From an uncultured Prevotella sp. (GTDB lineage: Bacteria; Bacteroidota; Bacteroidia; Bacteroidales; Bacteroidaceae), in assembly GCA_934229335.1 (NCBI GenBank), contig CAKQDQ010000002.1, positions 5,711-69,710 of the forward strand: 64,000 bases of DNA, given 5' to 3'. The position numbers were made by a program, and so were the translations under genes. Numbering within the stretch: position 1 is the first letter of the stretch; every line of letters begins with the position of its first letter. Shown piece after piece: positions 1 to 8,982 of this stretch. Below the pieces are notes generated by a model. It searched no databases, was not told the DNA's origin, and saw only the letters and a program-made list of their open reading frames with translations.

Positions 1-1
1 A

Positions 2-100
2 GATGTAAAAATGGGCGAGAATAAGGAATACCGTTCGGAAGTTCATCTTGTACGTAAATATCTCGTGCATTTGGCGTTTGAAAAAATCAAAGTGAAATAA
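2..100 (+). CDS. 3' end of an unidentified gene (partial)
   Basis: Only the last 32 codons and the TAA of a rightward gene lie in the window. The tail is charged (motifs GENKEYRSEV and FEKIKVK) and fits a soluble protein, but it is too short to assign a family. The gene begins left of the window edge. Its reading frame is open from base 2 and ends 324 nt before the next gene, which has its own promoter, so it is probably a separate transcription unit. It could also be a chance open frame, but the codon use looks like coding sequence. Confidence 0.5.
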   Translation, partial: DVKMGENKEYRSEVHLVRKYLVHLAFEKIKVK

Positions 101-249
101 AAAAGATGGTAATATTGCGCAAAGTGTCAAAATGCGGAGCGTTGTCATTATTGGGTGTTTTGTACTATTAGAAAGATGCTCGTTGACTGCGTGTACGGAA
201 AGATTTGTGTATTATATGGTATATTTTGAATAAAAAAAATCGGAAATAT

Positions 250-280
250 TTGCATGAATAATTCTTTTTTCTTAACTTTG
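250..280 (+). promoter_or_regulatory. Bacteroidota-type promoter of the surface lipoprotein locus
   Basis: TTG at 250-252, a 20-nt spacer, then TAACTTTG at 273-280, matching the -33/-7 form of the phylum's primary sigma factor. It leaves a leader of about 140 nt before the start at 425. The leader is A/T-rich and I see no strong hairpin in it. The 101-424 interval holds nothing else that I recognise. Confidence 0.8.
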
Positions 281-424
281 CACGTGAATATACTTAAAAG
301 CAAAACTAACATAGTAAGATATAATGTTTGCGCACGCACGCAGGTTATTAATTTGATTTTTGAGAACTAAACAATTCTACGAAAAGATAAGTAATTAAAT
401 ATTAACTCTTAATTAACAAGAACA

Positions 425-3415
425 ATGAGAATCATTACAAAATTCATGCTCGCATGTGCGGTTGTCGGTTCTGGGTCTCTTACATCATGTAAGGACTACT
501 CTGAGGAGGATACTATCGATGTACGCATCGATACGCAGAACCAGCTAAAGAAGATGCAGCAGCAGATCAGCGATCTTATCGCGAAGATCGAGGCGTCACA
601 GTGTGGTTGCGACGGTGTGTCTATCGTGAGGAATGCTGACGGTACTTTTACCGTTAAGGATAAGAACGGCACTGCGGTTACTGTTCCTGCCAACGCTATC
701 GACCAACCTAAGACCGATGAAAACGGTACATATATTGAGGGCGCGAACGGAACAAGGATATATATCCCTACAGTTGAGACTGAGGACGACGGTAAGACTT
801 ATATCGTTATAGGTGAAAAAAGATACGAGATTCCTGAGCAGGGACCTAAAGCAACTATCAATGGTGATGTGATTACTATCACTAACCCTGACAATACTTC
901 TTGGTCTTTCGATAAGAACTCTATACCTACTGTTCCTAACATCACTGTTAGTGGTGACAACAATAATATTATCACCGTAAAAGATAATGACGGCAAGACT
1001 TGGACTTTCGATAAGTCTACTATCGGTACTATACCTGCTGTTCCTGCTATAACTGTTAATGGCGATAAGATTACAATTACAGATACTGGTGGCAATGAAT
1101 GGGAATTTGATAAGTCAAATACCGGTGGTGCTGGTTGTAACTGTAAGGTGACTATCAATAGTGACAAAACAGTCACTATTACAGATGGTACTACTACTGC
1201 TACTGTCCCTACAGGTACTTACACGTTTGATGCAAGTCAGGATAACGAAAAGGTTTATCTCGACCTCAACGGAAAGAAGGTTGAGTTCAGAAAAGTTACA
1301 TCTGACGTATGGTACGAAACAGACGCTGATGGCAACGAGGTAATCTGTATTCAGAAGTACAATGCTGACGGCACAAAGAAGGGTGAGGTTAAGAAGATAA
1401 CCGTAAAGGAGCCTACTACAGTTGACCTTACACAGATTAAGGCAGACATAAAGACTGCCCTCACTGAGCTTTACGGTGAAGGCGGTACATCGGCTTCGCC
1501 AAAGGCAGGCTCTGTTGCTGACAGACTCAATAAGCTTGAAGACGTGACATCAACCATCTATGGTGATGGCGGAACAGCAGAGAATCCTACACCGACATCT
1601 ATCTTTGGTCGCTTGAACGCTATCGACTCGCAGCTCGATGAAATCCTTAGCCGTCTCGGAAATCTTGAGGATGCTCGCGCTAAGCAGGTTACAGGCATCA
1701 TTGTGCAGCAGGTGCACAACCCAGCTTTCGGCTCTTATAACTCTATCATGACTAACGTTCAGACCAATATGCTCGTTGCATACTATGGTCTGGCCAAGAA
1801 TATCGTAACGTTCCCGTCTAATGATGATGAGAGTATTGAAAAGACTATAATCAGAAATGGTAACCTGATTATGAAGGGTACAGGCAACGCTGGTAATGTA
1901 TATGTAACAATTAACCCTAACACTGTAGACTTCACAGGCATGGATAACTGTCTGACACTTGTGAACAGTCAGGACGAAGAGTGTGCGGTTAAGCTCGGTG
2001 CGGTGCGTAAGACTGACGATATTCTCTCTCTTGGCTACACACGTGCGGTAAACAATGGCTTCTATACCGTTCCTGCCACTATTGATCCAGCAGGTCTTGG
2101 TGATCCTAACGTACACATTACTGTAGATAAGAGTGCTATCAAGAATGCTCTGAAGGAACTTGTTAGCGTTAGAGATAAGCAGGGAGCTAAGATTGCTCTG
2201 AAGGACTTGGCTAATGTTGCTGTTAACGTTGCTGGTGCTTTGAATATGGAGGCACAGGGCGTTAAGTGTTCTTGGACAGATAAGTATGGTGAGCATAGCG
2301 TTTACTCTAACTACAATATCGCAGCTCTCGCTGCTTCTCCACTCGGCTTTACATCTGTTGACGGAGTGTTTGAGAGCAACGGTGCTTACTGGAAGGCTTA
2401 CGGAAACACTAAGACGCTTGTAACAAAGGCTGCCAAGAAGTTGGGCAAGACGCTTTCAGACCAGATTAACAAGCAGTTCATGCTCGACAAGTTGCATGGT
2501 GACATCGCTGACATCCAGGCAAAGTTCAACCACATTGACGAGATTAAGCCTCTCGATGGCAAGATTATCATGGACGCTAATGTAACTGTTGGCCCATTCA
2601 CTGATATTCCTGTTGGTCCATTTACACAGGATGTTACTGTGACAGTTCCATCACAGAACGTTCCTACTGGCGATATGTCTGTTAGAACAACTGTAATGAT
2701 TGACGTTCCAGAGTCATACGACCCTGCTACAGGTACATTCACTACACGTCAGGAACCACGTGAGGTAACAGCTGTTATACCATCTACTACTATCGCTGTT
2801 CCGGGTCAGACGGTAACCGTTCCTGTTACTATCCCTGTACAGTATGTTACTATTCCTGCTCAGACTGTAAATGTCAAGATGGATATTACTGATCAGGTTA
2901 ACAGTATCTTCAATAGCATGATTGGTGATGTTAACCAGGGCTTCAAGGACGTTAACGACCTTATTGATGCACTCAACGAGGCTCTTGTTGACGTGAACCT
3001 CATGCTCGACAATATCAACAAGCTGCAGAACAAGCTGGAGAGCGGTAGCTATCTCGCTGGTATCTACAAATACATGGACAAGATTGCTAACGGTGTAGCT
3101 AAGTATACACCTGAGCTCTTCAAGCCAATATTGCTCGTTAACTCTGCAAACGGTTTCGGTATCTGCGGATTCCAGGGTGCTCCTTCTGTAGTATCAGGCA
3201 GCGTTGTTGTTGCTCCTACTACATGGACTGCTGAACTCCTCACTCCTGTATTCAAGAAGTACATTCGTGTTAACGGTGGTAAGGGACAGTATGTCGACGG
3301 TTATACTCTTGACATTACTTCACAGCTCAAGCCTGGTGTTAACACTGTTGAGTACCGTGCTCTTGACTATCAGGGCGAAGAGTGGTCAGACACATACCAG
3401 ATTATCGTTAAGTAA
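425..3415 (+). CDS. Large surface lipoprotein with beta-repeat N-terminal region (PL29 N-terminal/DUF4988-like)
   Basis: A 996-residue exported lipoprotein. The signal peptide ends in lipobox LTSC (Cys22), followed by KDYSEED, acidic like the export signals that send Bacteroidota lipoproteins to the cell surface. A short coiled coil (about residues 35-60) precedes four imperfect 30-residue repeats (about 140-270) with the pattern GDxITIT...W.FDKS. A second helical part, a Val/Pro/Thr-rich beta region (about 720-830) and a helical stretch with NDLIDALNEA follow, and the C-terminal domain looks immunoglobulin-like. Codon choice (GTT, GCT, TCT, AAG) suggests high expression. It is followed within 20 nt by another lipoprotein and then an OmpA-family gene. 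The family resemblance is to proteins annotated as PL29 N-terminal-domain or DUF4988 proteins. No lyase domain is apparent, so a structural, adhesin or S-layer-like role is more likely than catalysis. Exact role unknown. Confidence 0.85.
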   Translation: MRIITKFMLACAVVGSGSLTSCKDYSEEDTIDVRIDTQNQLKKMQQQISDLIAKIEASQCGCDGVSIVRNADGTFTVKDKNGTAVTVPANAIDQPKTDENGTYIEGANGTRIYIPTVETEDDGKTYIVIGEKRYEIPEQGPKATINGDVITITNPDNTSWSFDKNSIPTVPNITVSGDNNNIITVKDNDGKTWTFDKSTIGTIPAVPAITVNGDKITITDTGGNEWEFDKSNTGGAGCNCKVTINSDKTVTITDGTTTATVPTGTYTFDASQDNEKVYLDLNGKKVEFRKVTSDVWYETDADGNEVICIQKYNADGTKKGEVKKITVKEPTTVDLTQIKADIKTALTELYGEGGTSASPKAGSVADRLNKLEDVTSTIYGDGGTAENPTPTSIFGRLNAIDSQLDEILSRLGNLEDARAKQVTGIIVQQVHNPAFGSYNSIMTNVQTNMLVAYYGLAKNIVTFPSNDDESIEKTIIRNGNLIMKGTGNAGNVYVTINPNTVDFTGMDNCLTLVNSQDEECAVKLGAVRKTDDILSLGYTRAVNNGFYTVPATIDPAGLGDPNVHITVDKSAIKNALKELVSVRDKQGAKIALKDLANVAVNVAGALNMEAQGVKCSWTDKYGEHSVYSNYNIAALAASPLGFTSVDGVFESNGAYWKAYGNTKTLVTKAAKKLGKTLSDQINKQFMLDKLHGDIADIQAKFNHIDEIKPLDGKIIMDANVTVGPFTDIPVGPFTQDVTVTVPSQNVPTGDMSVRTTVMIDVPESYDPATGTFTTRQEPREVTAVIPSTTIAVPGQTVTVPVTIPVQYVTIPAQTVNVKMDITDQVNSIFNSMIGDVNQGFKDVNDLIDALNEALVDVNLMLDNINKLQNKLESGSYLAGIYKYMDKIANGVAKYTPELFKPILLVNSANGFGICGFQGAPSVVSGSVVVAPTTWTAELLTPVFKKYIRVNGGKGQYVDGYTLDITSQLKPGVNTVEYRALDYQGEEWSDTYQIIVK

Positions 3416-3435
3416 TACGAGGAGGTATATTATAA

Positions 3436-4095
3436 ATGTATCGCAGGTTATTATATAATATACCCGTTCTACTGATGAGCTTACTTCTTCTTGCTGCCTG
3501 CAATGGTTGCAGCGACAGCAAGAAGAAGGAGCAAAAGGCAGAAGAAAGCCCCATAAACCCTATGGTACAGGAACTGGACGAGACGCCAGACAACGCGGTG
3601 TTGGTAACATTAGACCGCTACGACGCTGACTCTATGTATGTCACTCTCGTCAAGAAACACGTAAAGACATCGTACGCTTACGGAGAGGCGATGGCTAACG
3701 GATCGTTCCATGGCACGATGAAGAAAGGCAATAACTACTCTGTTCTCGCCACAAAGAGGGGGAGAAACGTGAAGATTGCCGTGAACACTACGGAGCTGAA
3801 GGGACGCTGGATCTACGATGAGGCGCAGCATAGGGGGATAGACTTTAATGAAGGAGGAGGTATGTCGAGCATCAACTCGCAGGACATCTGCTTCAGAGAG
3901 TGGAAGCTGCTCAACGGAAAGATGTATATATATTATGTGGATATGCAGCAGTTGGCAAGCGACAGACACCAGTATCTGGTGGAGGAAGCTAACATAACGG
4001 CACTCGACGAGAACGAATTGATAATACAATTCCGTGGTGACAGACTGTGGTGTAAGCGTCCTTCTAAGCAACCACTCAGGTTCACGGGGCATTAA
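3436..4095 (+). CDS. Small lipoprotein of unknown function
   Basis: A 219-residue protein with a hydrophobic signal segment and lipobox LAAC (Cys22), followed by a Lys/Glu-rich linker (SKKKEQKAEES). The mature part is predicted mostly beta, with a central GRWIYDEAQHRGIDF stretch. This recalls the lipocalin- or NlpE-like lipoproteins of Bacteroidota, although I cannot prove that. It starts 20 nt after the large lipoprotein and precedes the OmpA-family gene by 55 nt, so the three are probably cotranscribed and may act together at the outer membrane. Two cysteines after the lipidated one are unusual (NGCSDS gives one of them). Function unknown. Confidence 0.8.
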   Translation: MYRRLLYNIPVLLMSLLLLAACNGCSDSKKKEQKAEESPINPMVQELDETPDNAVLVTLDRYDADSMYVTLVKKHVKTSYAYGEAMANGSFHGTMKKGNNYSVLATKRGRNVKIAVNTTELKGRWIYDEAQHRGIDFNEGGGMSSINSQDICFREWKLLNGKMYIYYVDMQQLASDRHQYLVEEANITALDENELIIQFRGDRLWCKRPSKQPLRFTGH

Positions 4096-4150
4096 CTGAA
4101 CGGCAATAGTAACACGATACGATAATAATAATCATATAATAGTTCATATT

Positions 4151-5293
4151 ATGAATATTAAGAAATCACTTTTCATGACACTGCTCACTGGTGTTGCCCT
4201 CGGTGCTGCTGCACAGGAGGAAGCCAAGACGGAGTATGTGTTCCAGCCACACGCTTACGTACAGGTGCAGGGCGGTGCCCAGTACACCTTGGGTGAGATA
4301 GGCATGGGAGACCTTATTTCTCCTAATGCACAGATAGGTGTAGGCTATAACTTCGGAAAGGTAGTGGGCGCACGCTTCCTTGTCAACGCTTGGCAGAGTA
4401 AGGGTGGCTCTGAGATTCAGGGAAATACATACAAGTGGAAGTACAACTATGTTGCTCCTATGTTGAATGTTTCATTCAATCTCTCTAACCTTATATCTGG
4501 TGTTAACCCTAATCGCCTTGTTGACGTTACGGCATATATCGGTGGTGGCGCGAACATCGCGTTTAGCAATGGTGAGGCTGTTGACGTGAATACACAGCTT
4601 CTTAATACTTACGGACCAGCGATGCAGGTTAGTGAGTATGAGCGTAGCCAGTATTTGCGCAACCTTTGGGACGGTACCAAGGTGCGTGCAGTAGGTAATG
4701 TCGCTCTTGCCGCTGACTTTAAGGTGGCTAAGCAGTGGACGGTAGGTGCGGAAGTTTCTGCTAACGTAACTACAGATGCTTACAACTCTAAGAAGGCTGG
4801 TAACGCTGACTGGTACTTCAACGCTCTTGTTGGCGTTAAGTACGCATTTGGTGAAACATACAAGGAGAAGAAGGTAGAGCCTGTTGCTCCTAAGATTGTT
4901 TACCGCGACCGTATCGTTGAGAAGATTGTTGAGAAGCCTGTAGAGGTGAAGAAGGTTGAGGAGACTGTACAGCCTCTGCGTATTGACGTATTCTTCAATA
5001 TCGCTGGTTCTAAGCTCTTGGCGAGTGAGGCACAGAAAGTGGGTGAGGTTGCTGAATACATGAAGAAGAATCCTAACTCAAAGGTTACCATTACGGGTCT
5101 CGCTGATAAGGGAACAGGTAGCGATAAGGTTAACATACCTCTCTCAAAGAAACGTGCTGACGTTGTAAAGGATATGCTTATCAACAAGTATGGCATCTCT
5201 GCTGACCGCATTACCGCTGAGGGTAAGGGATCTTCTGAACAGCCTTACACTATACCTGAGCTTAACCGTGTCAGCATCTGTGTCGCAAAGTAA
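4151..5293 (+). CDS. OmpA-family outer-membrane protein
   Basis: A 380-residue porin-like protein that anchors the outer membrane to peptidoglycan. The signal peptide probably ends at GAAAQ. Residues about 25-235 alternate hydrophobic and polar as in an eight-stranded barrel. A Val/Lys/Glu-rich linker (IVEKIVEKPVEVKKVEE, about 245-265) leads to the OmpA_C peptidoglycan-binding domain (about 270-380). That domain has VFFNIAGSKL at its start, and LSKKRADVVKDML with a following GISADRI correspond to the NxxLSxxRAxxV..L...G signature. It lies behind two lipoprotein genes, and in this phylum such OmpA proteins often hold large surface lipoproteins in place. Codon use again looks like that of a highly expressed gene. 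Confidence 0.93.
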   Translation: MNIKKSLFMTLLTGVALGAAAQEEAKTEYVFQPHAYVQVQGGAQYTLGEIGMGDLISPNAQIGVGYNFGKVVGARFLVNAWQSKGGSEIQGNTYKWKYNYVAPMLNVSFNLSNLISGVNPNRLVDVTAYIGGGANIAFSNGEAVDVNTQLLNTYGPAMQVSEYERSQYLRNLWDGTKVRAVGNVALAADFKVAKQWTVGAEVSANVTTDAYNSKKAGNADWYFNALVGVKYAFGETYKEKKVEPVAPKIVYRDRIVEKIVEKPVEVKKVEETVQPLRIDVFFNIAGSKLLASEAQKVGEVAEYMKKNPNSKVTITGLADKGTGSDKVNIPLSKKRADVVKDMLINKYGISADRITAEGKGSSEQPYTIPELNRVSICVAK

Positions 5294-5310
5294 ATTCTAA
5301 ATGATATTGG

Positions 5311-5421
5311 CTCCTTATTTATTGTGATGTTATCGTCATTGAGTAAGGAGTAACTTATAGACAAGTTCCGTAAAGAATATGGACGAAAAGTGATGTTCAT
5401 GTGTCTTTATCGGAACTTGTC
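5311..5421 (+). promoter_or_regulatory. Two hairpins in the leader of the 5457 gene
   Basis: Hairpin 1 pairs CTCCTTA near 5313 with TAAGGAG near 5344. Hairpin 2 pairs GACAAGTTCCG (5360-5370) with CGGAACTTGTC (5411-5421), extended by a TAAAG/CTTTA inner stem. No T-run follows either, so a processing site, attenuator or structured leader is more likely than a simple terminator. I do not recognise a known riboswitch class. Confidence 0.5.
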
Positions 5422-5456
5422 ACGATTATAACCCTATCCTTAAGTAAGAAGATTTA

Positions 5457-6650
5457 TTGATGAAAAAGTTATTACTCACATTATTCACGTCTGCAATGAC
5501 ATTGGGAGCTGCGGCACAGTTTAACGGTAACGGATATTACCGTGTGTATAATCTTGGACGTAGTGTACTTGATAAGAAAATGTATTATGTCTATGTAGAC
5601 TACAATAGGACCATAGTAAGTACTTCGGCTGGTACAGGTCAGAATTTCGAGGCTATCGCTTTGTGGCAGGATACAAGGAGATCGCCTATCAGTGACCCCG
5701 CATCGGTGGTATATGCAAAGCTAAGTGGTAACACTGTTGACCTGGAAGCGCAGGGCACAAGTGTTTCGCAGATGACGGATAATAAGTTGTATCTAACGCA
5801 AAACGGAAAGGCCAACAGCTATATGCTCTCTGCTATCAAGTCGGGTGTAACGTTGTATCTGTGGTCTTCTACAAATTATATTCTATACCATTATATAGCA
5901 ACTACGACAGAAGCAAAGGGCAAAACCGCTTACAAGTATTGGGCTGTTACTCCAGTTTCAAGTTCTTCGGACAACTATTTTGGTGTTAAGCCAACATTAG
6001 CTGCTAACGGTAAGTATTACGCTCCGTTCTATGCTGGCTTCCCATTTAAGTTTGCGTCATCAGGAATGAAGGCATATTATGTTAAGAACTATAACAGCGA
6101 GCACTTCGCTCTTGAAGAGATTACGTCAGAGGTTAAGCCAGGCAAGACTCCGATGCTTATAGAGTGTAGCTCTGAGAACCCCTCGGACAACCGTTTAGAC
6201 CTTCAGTATGGTAACTTCTCTGGTGTTAGTGGCAATAAGCTTAAAGGCACTTACTTCTGTAATGACTTCATGGAAGGGACAGTGTTCCCTGATGCTCGTG
6301 TAACGTTCAACCCTAAGACTATGCGTACATGGAATGTAGAGAACGGGCAGTTGGTGCTGTCTACCAACATTGAGTACCTGCATGAGAGTACGTTAGCGGA
6401 CTATTTCCCAGAGGAGTTAGGAGTTGGGTATATTAACAGTAACGAGTCATACCTCGTGGTTCCTGAGTCAACGAACACGACATTGACGCTTGTTCCTACT
6501 GGTGTTAACGAGATAACATCGTATGCTGACGCTGCGGAGCCTGTATCATACAGCACTATTGGTGGCGTGAAGATTGACGCGCCAAAGGCTGGTATGGGCG
6601 TTGTTTTGGTTAAATATGCTGACGGTACTGTTCGCAAGGTTAACTATTAA
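5457..6650 (+). CDS. Secreted protein of unknown function, Prevotella-type
   Basis: A 397-residue protein with a clear signal peptide (MMKKLLLTLFTSAMTLGAAAQ). The start has FNGNGYYRVYNLGR, the pattern of the RICIN-like or beta-trefoil-like openings common in Prevotella secreted proteins. The C-terminus (about 350-397: GVNEITSYADAAEPVSYSTIGG, then APKAGMGVVLVKYADGTVRK) resembles the short terminal beta segment that Prevotella secreted proteins carry after a GI.E motif. There is no recognisable catalytic motif. It follows two leader hairpins and precedes a repeat array and a terminator, so it ends the surface locus. Location: periplasm or cell surface. Confidence 0.75.
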   Translation: MMKKLLLTLFTSAMTLGAAAQFNGNGYYRVYNLGRSVLDKKMYYVYVDYNRTIVSTSAGTGQNFEAIALWQDTRRSPISDPASVVYAKLSGNTVDLEAQGTSVSQMTDNKLYLTQNGKANSYMLSAIKSGVTLYLWSSTNYILYHYIATTTEAKGKTAYKYWAVTPVSSSSDNYFGVKPTLAANGKYYAPFYAGFPFKFASSGMKAYYVKNYNSEHFALEEITSEVKPGKTPMLIECSSENPSDNRLDLQYGNFSGVSGNKLKGTYFCNDFMEGTVFPDARVTFNPKTMRTWNVENGQLVLSTNIEYLHESTLADYFPEELGVGYINSNESYLVVPESTNTTLTLVPTGVNEITSYADAAEPVSYSTIGGVKIDAPKAGMGVVLVKYADGTVRKVNY

Positions 6651-6670
6651 TACTATGACGCAGGTCCTTT

Positions 6671-6890
6671 AATATGATGAAGAATATCTATTAATATGAT
6701 GAAGAATATCTATTAATATGACGAAGAATATCTATTAATAAGATGTAGAATATCTATTAATAAGATGTAGAATATCTATTAATAAGATGTAGAATATCTA
6801 TTAATATGATGAAGAATATCTATTAATATGATGTAGAATATCTATTAATATGATGAAGAATATCTATTAATATGATGAAGAATTGTTATT
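6671..6890. repeat. Tandem array of about ten 22-bp units
   Basis: Ten consecutive 22-bp units from 6671, built on AATATGATGAAG followed by AATATCTATT. Variants use AAGATGTAG in units 4-6 and ACGAAG in unit 3, and the last unit (6869-6890) has decayed. Each unit contains ATG ATG AAG AAT ATC TAT TAA, a six-codon reading frame with its own stop. Units 1-2 are identical and units 4-6 are identical, showing recent local duplication. Confidence 0.95.
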
Positions 6891-6921
6891 GGGGTTATTA
6901 TCGATAACCGTTATGACAACA

Positions 6922-6957
6922 AAAAAAGAGCTTAGGCATAACGCTTAAGCTCTTTTT
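6922..6957. terminator. Bidirectional intrinsic terminator
   Basis: AAAAAGAGCTTA (left arm) pairs with TAAGCTCTTTTT (right arm) around a loop of about 10 nt, with A- and T-runs on both sides. It sits between a rightward and a leftward gene, so it can end both. Confidence 0.9.
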
Positions 6958-6985
6958 AATTTATTTCATCGTATTATTGCGACTC

Positions 6986-8449
6986 TTATTTCTTCTTTAC
7001 AGGGTCGCAGGTCAGACCTATTCCGAGTTTCTTGAATATCTTATGGTCTACCTCTGACAGCATTACCGTAGAGTGAACCTGACAACCACGCAGTGCAGGA
7101 AGCTGCGCAAGAGCCTTGCGACAGTTCTCGTCAGCTTGACTAAGTACTGAAAGTGCTACGAGAACCTCATCGGTATGAAGACGTGGATTGTTGCCACCGA
7201 GGTAGTCTATCTTTGTCTTCTGGATAGGTTCTATCATGTTTTGCGGTATAAGGCGCACGTTATGGTCTATGCCAGCGAGATACTTCGTAGCGTTAAGCAG
7301 CAGTGCAGCGCTTGGACCAAGGAGGTCTGTTGACTTAGAAGTAATCATAGTGCCGTCGGCAAGTTCTATCGCTGCGCATGGAGTACCTGTCTCATCACGA
7401 CGCTGTTTGGCAACGGTGGTAACCTTTCGGGTTGCAGTTGTAATCTTAGCTTGATTGAAAAGCATCTGAATCTTCTGTACCTCGCTCTCGTTGTCGGCAC
7501 CATTGGCAAACTTATTGGTAGCTGCATAGTAGCGGCGTATTATCTCATCTTTTGACGCTTGGCAACAAACCTCATCGTCAGAGATGCAGAAGCCTACCAT
7601 ATTAACGCCCATATCGGTAGGTGACTTGTAAGGGTTGCTGCCATATATGCCTTCGAAGAGAGCGTTAAGAACAGGGAATATCTCTATGTCACGGTTGTAA
7701 TTGATGGCTATCTTGTTGTAAGCCTCAAGATGGAACGGATCAATCATGTTGACATCGTTAAGATCTGCCGTTGCTGCCTCATACGCAATGTTCACTGGGT
7801 GCTTCAAAGGGAGGTTCCAAACAGGGAATGTCTCGAACTTAGCATAGCCTGCCTCTACACCGCGTTTGTGCTCGTTGTAAAGCTGAGAGAGGCATACTGC
7901 CATCTTACCAGAGCCAGGTCCTGGTGCGGTAACGATGACAAGAGGACGTTCTGTCTCTACGTAGTCGTTCTTACCGAAGCCTTCATCGCTGGCGATAAGG
8001 TCTACATTGTGTGGGTAACCGTCAATAAGGTAGTGTACATAAGACTTTATTCCGAGGCGAGTGAGGCGTTGGCGGAATGCGTCAGCGGAGTGCTGACCGC
8101 TGTAATGTGTCAATACCACAGAGCCAACGTAGAATCCGCGCTTGATGAACTCATCGCGAAGGCGCAGCACATCCTCGTCGTATGTAATGCCAAGGTCGGC
8201 ACGTACCTTGTTCTTTTCAATGTCTTCAGCACTGATAACGATAACAATCTCTATGTGATCGCTCAGTTTGTGGAACATTCTCAGTTTAGAGTCAGGCTGG
8301 AAACCAGGCAGTACTCGGCTTGCATGATGGTCGTCGAAGAGCTTGCCTCCAAGTTCAAGATACAGTTTTCCGCTGAACTTGGCGATGCGTTCCTTGATGT
8401 GTTCAGACTGAATACGTATGTATTTGTCGTTGTCAAAACCTATCTTCAT
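6986..8449 (-). CDS. DUF1846 (UPF0371) family protein
   Basis: A 487-residue cytoplasmic protein. The opening MKIGFDNDKYIRIQSEHI and the phrases PGPGSGKMAVCLSQLY, NPYKSPTDMGVNM and LLGPSAALLLNA match the DUF1846/UPF0371 family, which is full length here. Members are known from Firmicutes and Bacteroidota, and their biochemical role is not established to my knowledge. PGPGSGK (about residue 180) looks like a nucleotide-binding loop. It starts 12 nt after ribH, at the end of the riboflavin operon, suggesting cotranscription but not necessarily a role in riboflavin synthesis. Confidence 0.9.
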   Translation of the reverse strand: MKIGFDNDKYIRIQSEHIKERIAKFSGKLYLELGGKLFDDHHASRVLPGFQPDSKLRMFHKLSDHIEIVIVISAEDIEKNKVRADLGITYDEDVLRLRDEFIKRGFYVGSVVLTHYSGQHSADAFRQRLTRLGIKSYVHYLIDGYPHNVDLIASDEGFGKNDYVETERPLVIVTAPGPGSGKMAVCLSQLYNEHKRGVEAGYAKFETFPVWNLPLKHPVNIAYEAATADLNDVNMIDPFHLEAYNKIAINYNRDIEIFPVLNALFEGIYGSNPYKSPTDMGVNMVGFCISDDEVCCQASKDEIIRRYYAATNKFANGADNESEVQKIQMLFNQAKITTATRKVTTVAKQRRDETGTPCAAIELADGTMITSKSTDLLGPSAALLLNATKYLAGIDHNVRLIPQNMIEPIQKTKIDYLGGNNPRLHTDEVLVALSVLSQADENCRKALAQLPALRGCQVHSTVMLSEVDHKIFKKLGIGLTCDPVKKK

Positions 8450-8461
8450 CGTCTCTTCGTA

Positions 8462-8923
8462 TTAGAAGTTCTTGTTGAGGTTTATCATTTCAATGGCAGA
8501 TATCATAGCGTCCGCACCCTTATTGCCAGCCTTTGTGCCTGCGCGCTCTACTGCTTGTTCTATGCTGTCGGTAGTAAGGATGCCGTTAAGTACTGGTATT
8601 CCGCTCTTCATAGCAGCCTGTGCTATGCCCTTTGCTGACTCGTTGGCAACCATATCGAAGTGAGGTGTTGCGCCACGTATTACCGCTCCGAGACATACTA
8701 CAGCGTCAAACTTGCCAGACTCAGCCATCTTTTGCGCGGTAAGAGGTATCTCAAATGCACCAGGAACGTATGCAAGGGTGAGGTTGTCAGTATCGCCACC
8801 GTGACGAACGAAGCAGTCTTCTGCTCCTGTTATGAGGTGAGAGACGATGAAATCATTGAAACGTGAGGCAACGATGCCTATCTTCTGGCCTTCTGCAACC
8901 AGTTTTCCTTCTACTATCTTCAT
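8462..8923 (-). CDS. ribH: 6,7-dimethyl-8-ribityllumazine synthase
   Basis: A 153-residue enzyme that condenses 5-amino-6-ribitylaminouracil with dihydroxybutanone phosphate, the penultimate step of riboflavin synthesis. Family motifs are visible: [10 protein letters not shown] at the substrate pocket, [24 protein letters not shown] with the catalytic His, and [11 protein letters not shown]. Length is normal for the family. It lies 59 nt downstream of ribBA and 12 nt upstream of the DUF1846 gene. Its leader carries the C/A-rich tract ACAACAACAAACCAACC just before the start codon and no Shine-Dalgarno site. Confidence 0.98.
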   Translation of the reverse strand: MKIVEGKLVAEGQKIGIVASRFNDFIVSHLITGAEDCFVRHGGDTDNLTLAYVPGAFEIPLTAQKMAESGKFDAVVCLGAVIRGATPHFDMVANESAKGIAQAAMKSGIPVLNGILTTDSIEQAVERAGTKAGNKGADAMISAIEMINLNKNF

Positions 8924-8982
8924 ATCGGTTGGTTTGTTGTTGTATCTTTCTTAAATAGTGATTGCGTAACCTTCTATGTGTG

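Noticed and set aside
200-424. Phase-variable invertible promoter of the lipoprotein locus
   Set aside because: The promoter at 250-280 is not flanked by inverted repeats that I can see, and no invertase gene is present.
1550-2296. Long antisense reading frame within the large lipoprotein
   Set aside because: It lies wholly opposite a well-supported gene, has no family features and reflects codon bias of the sense strand.
6671-6890. CRISPR array
   Set aside because: The 22-bp units are directly adjacent with no unique spacers, and no cas genes are nearby.
7730-8638. 302-codon reading frame opposite DUF1846 and ribH
   Set aside because: Both opposing genes are recognisable families, and the antisense product has no recognisable motif.
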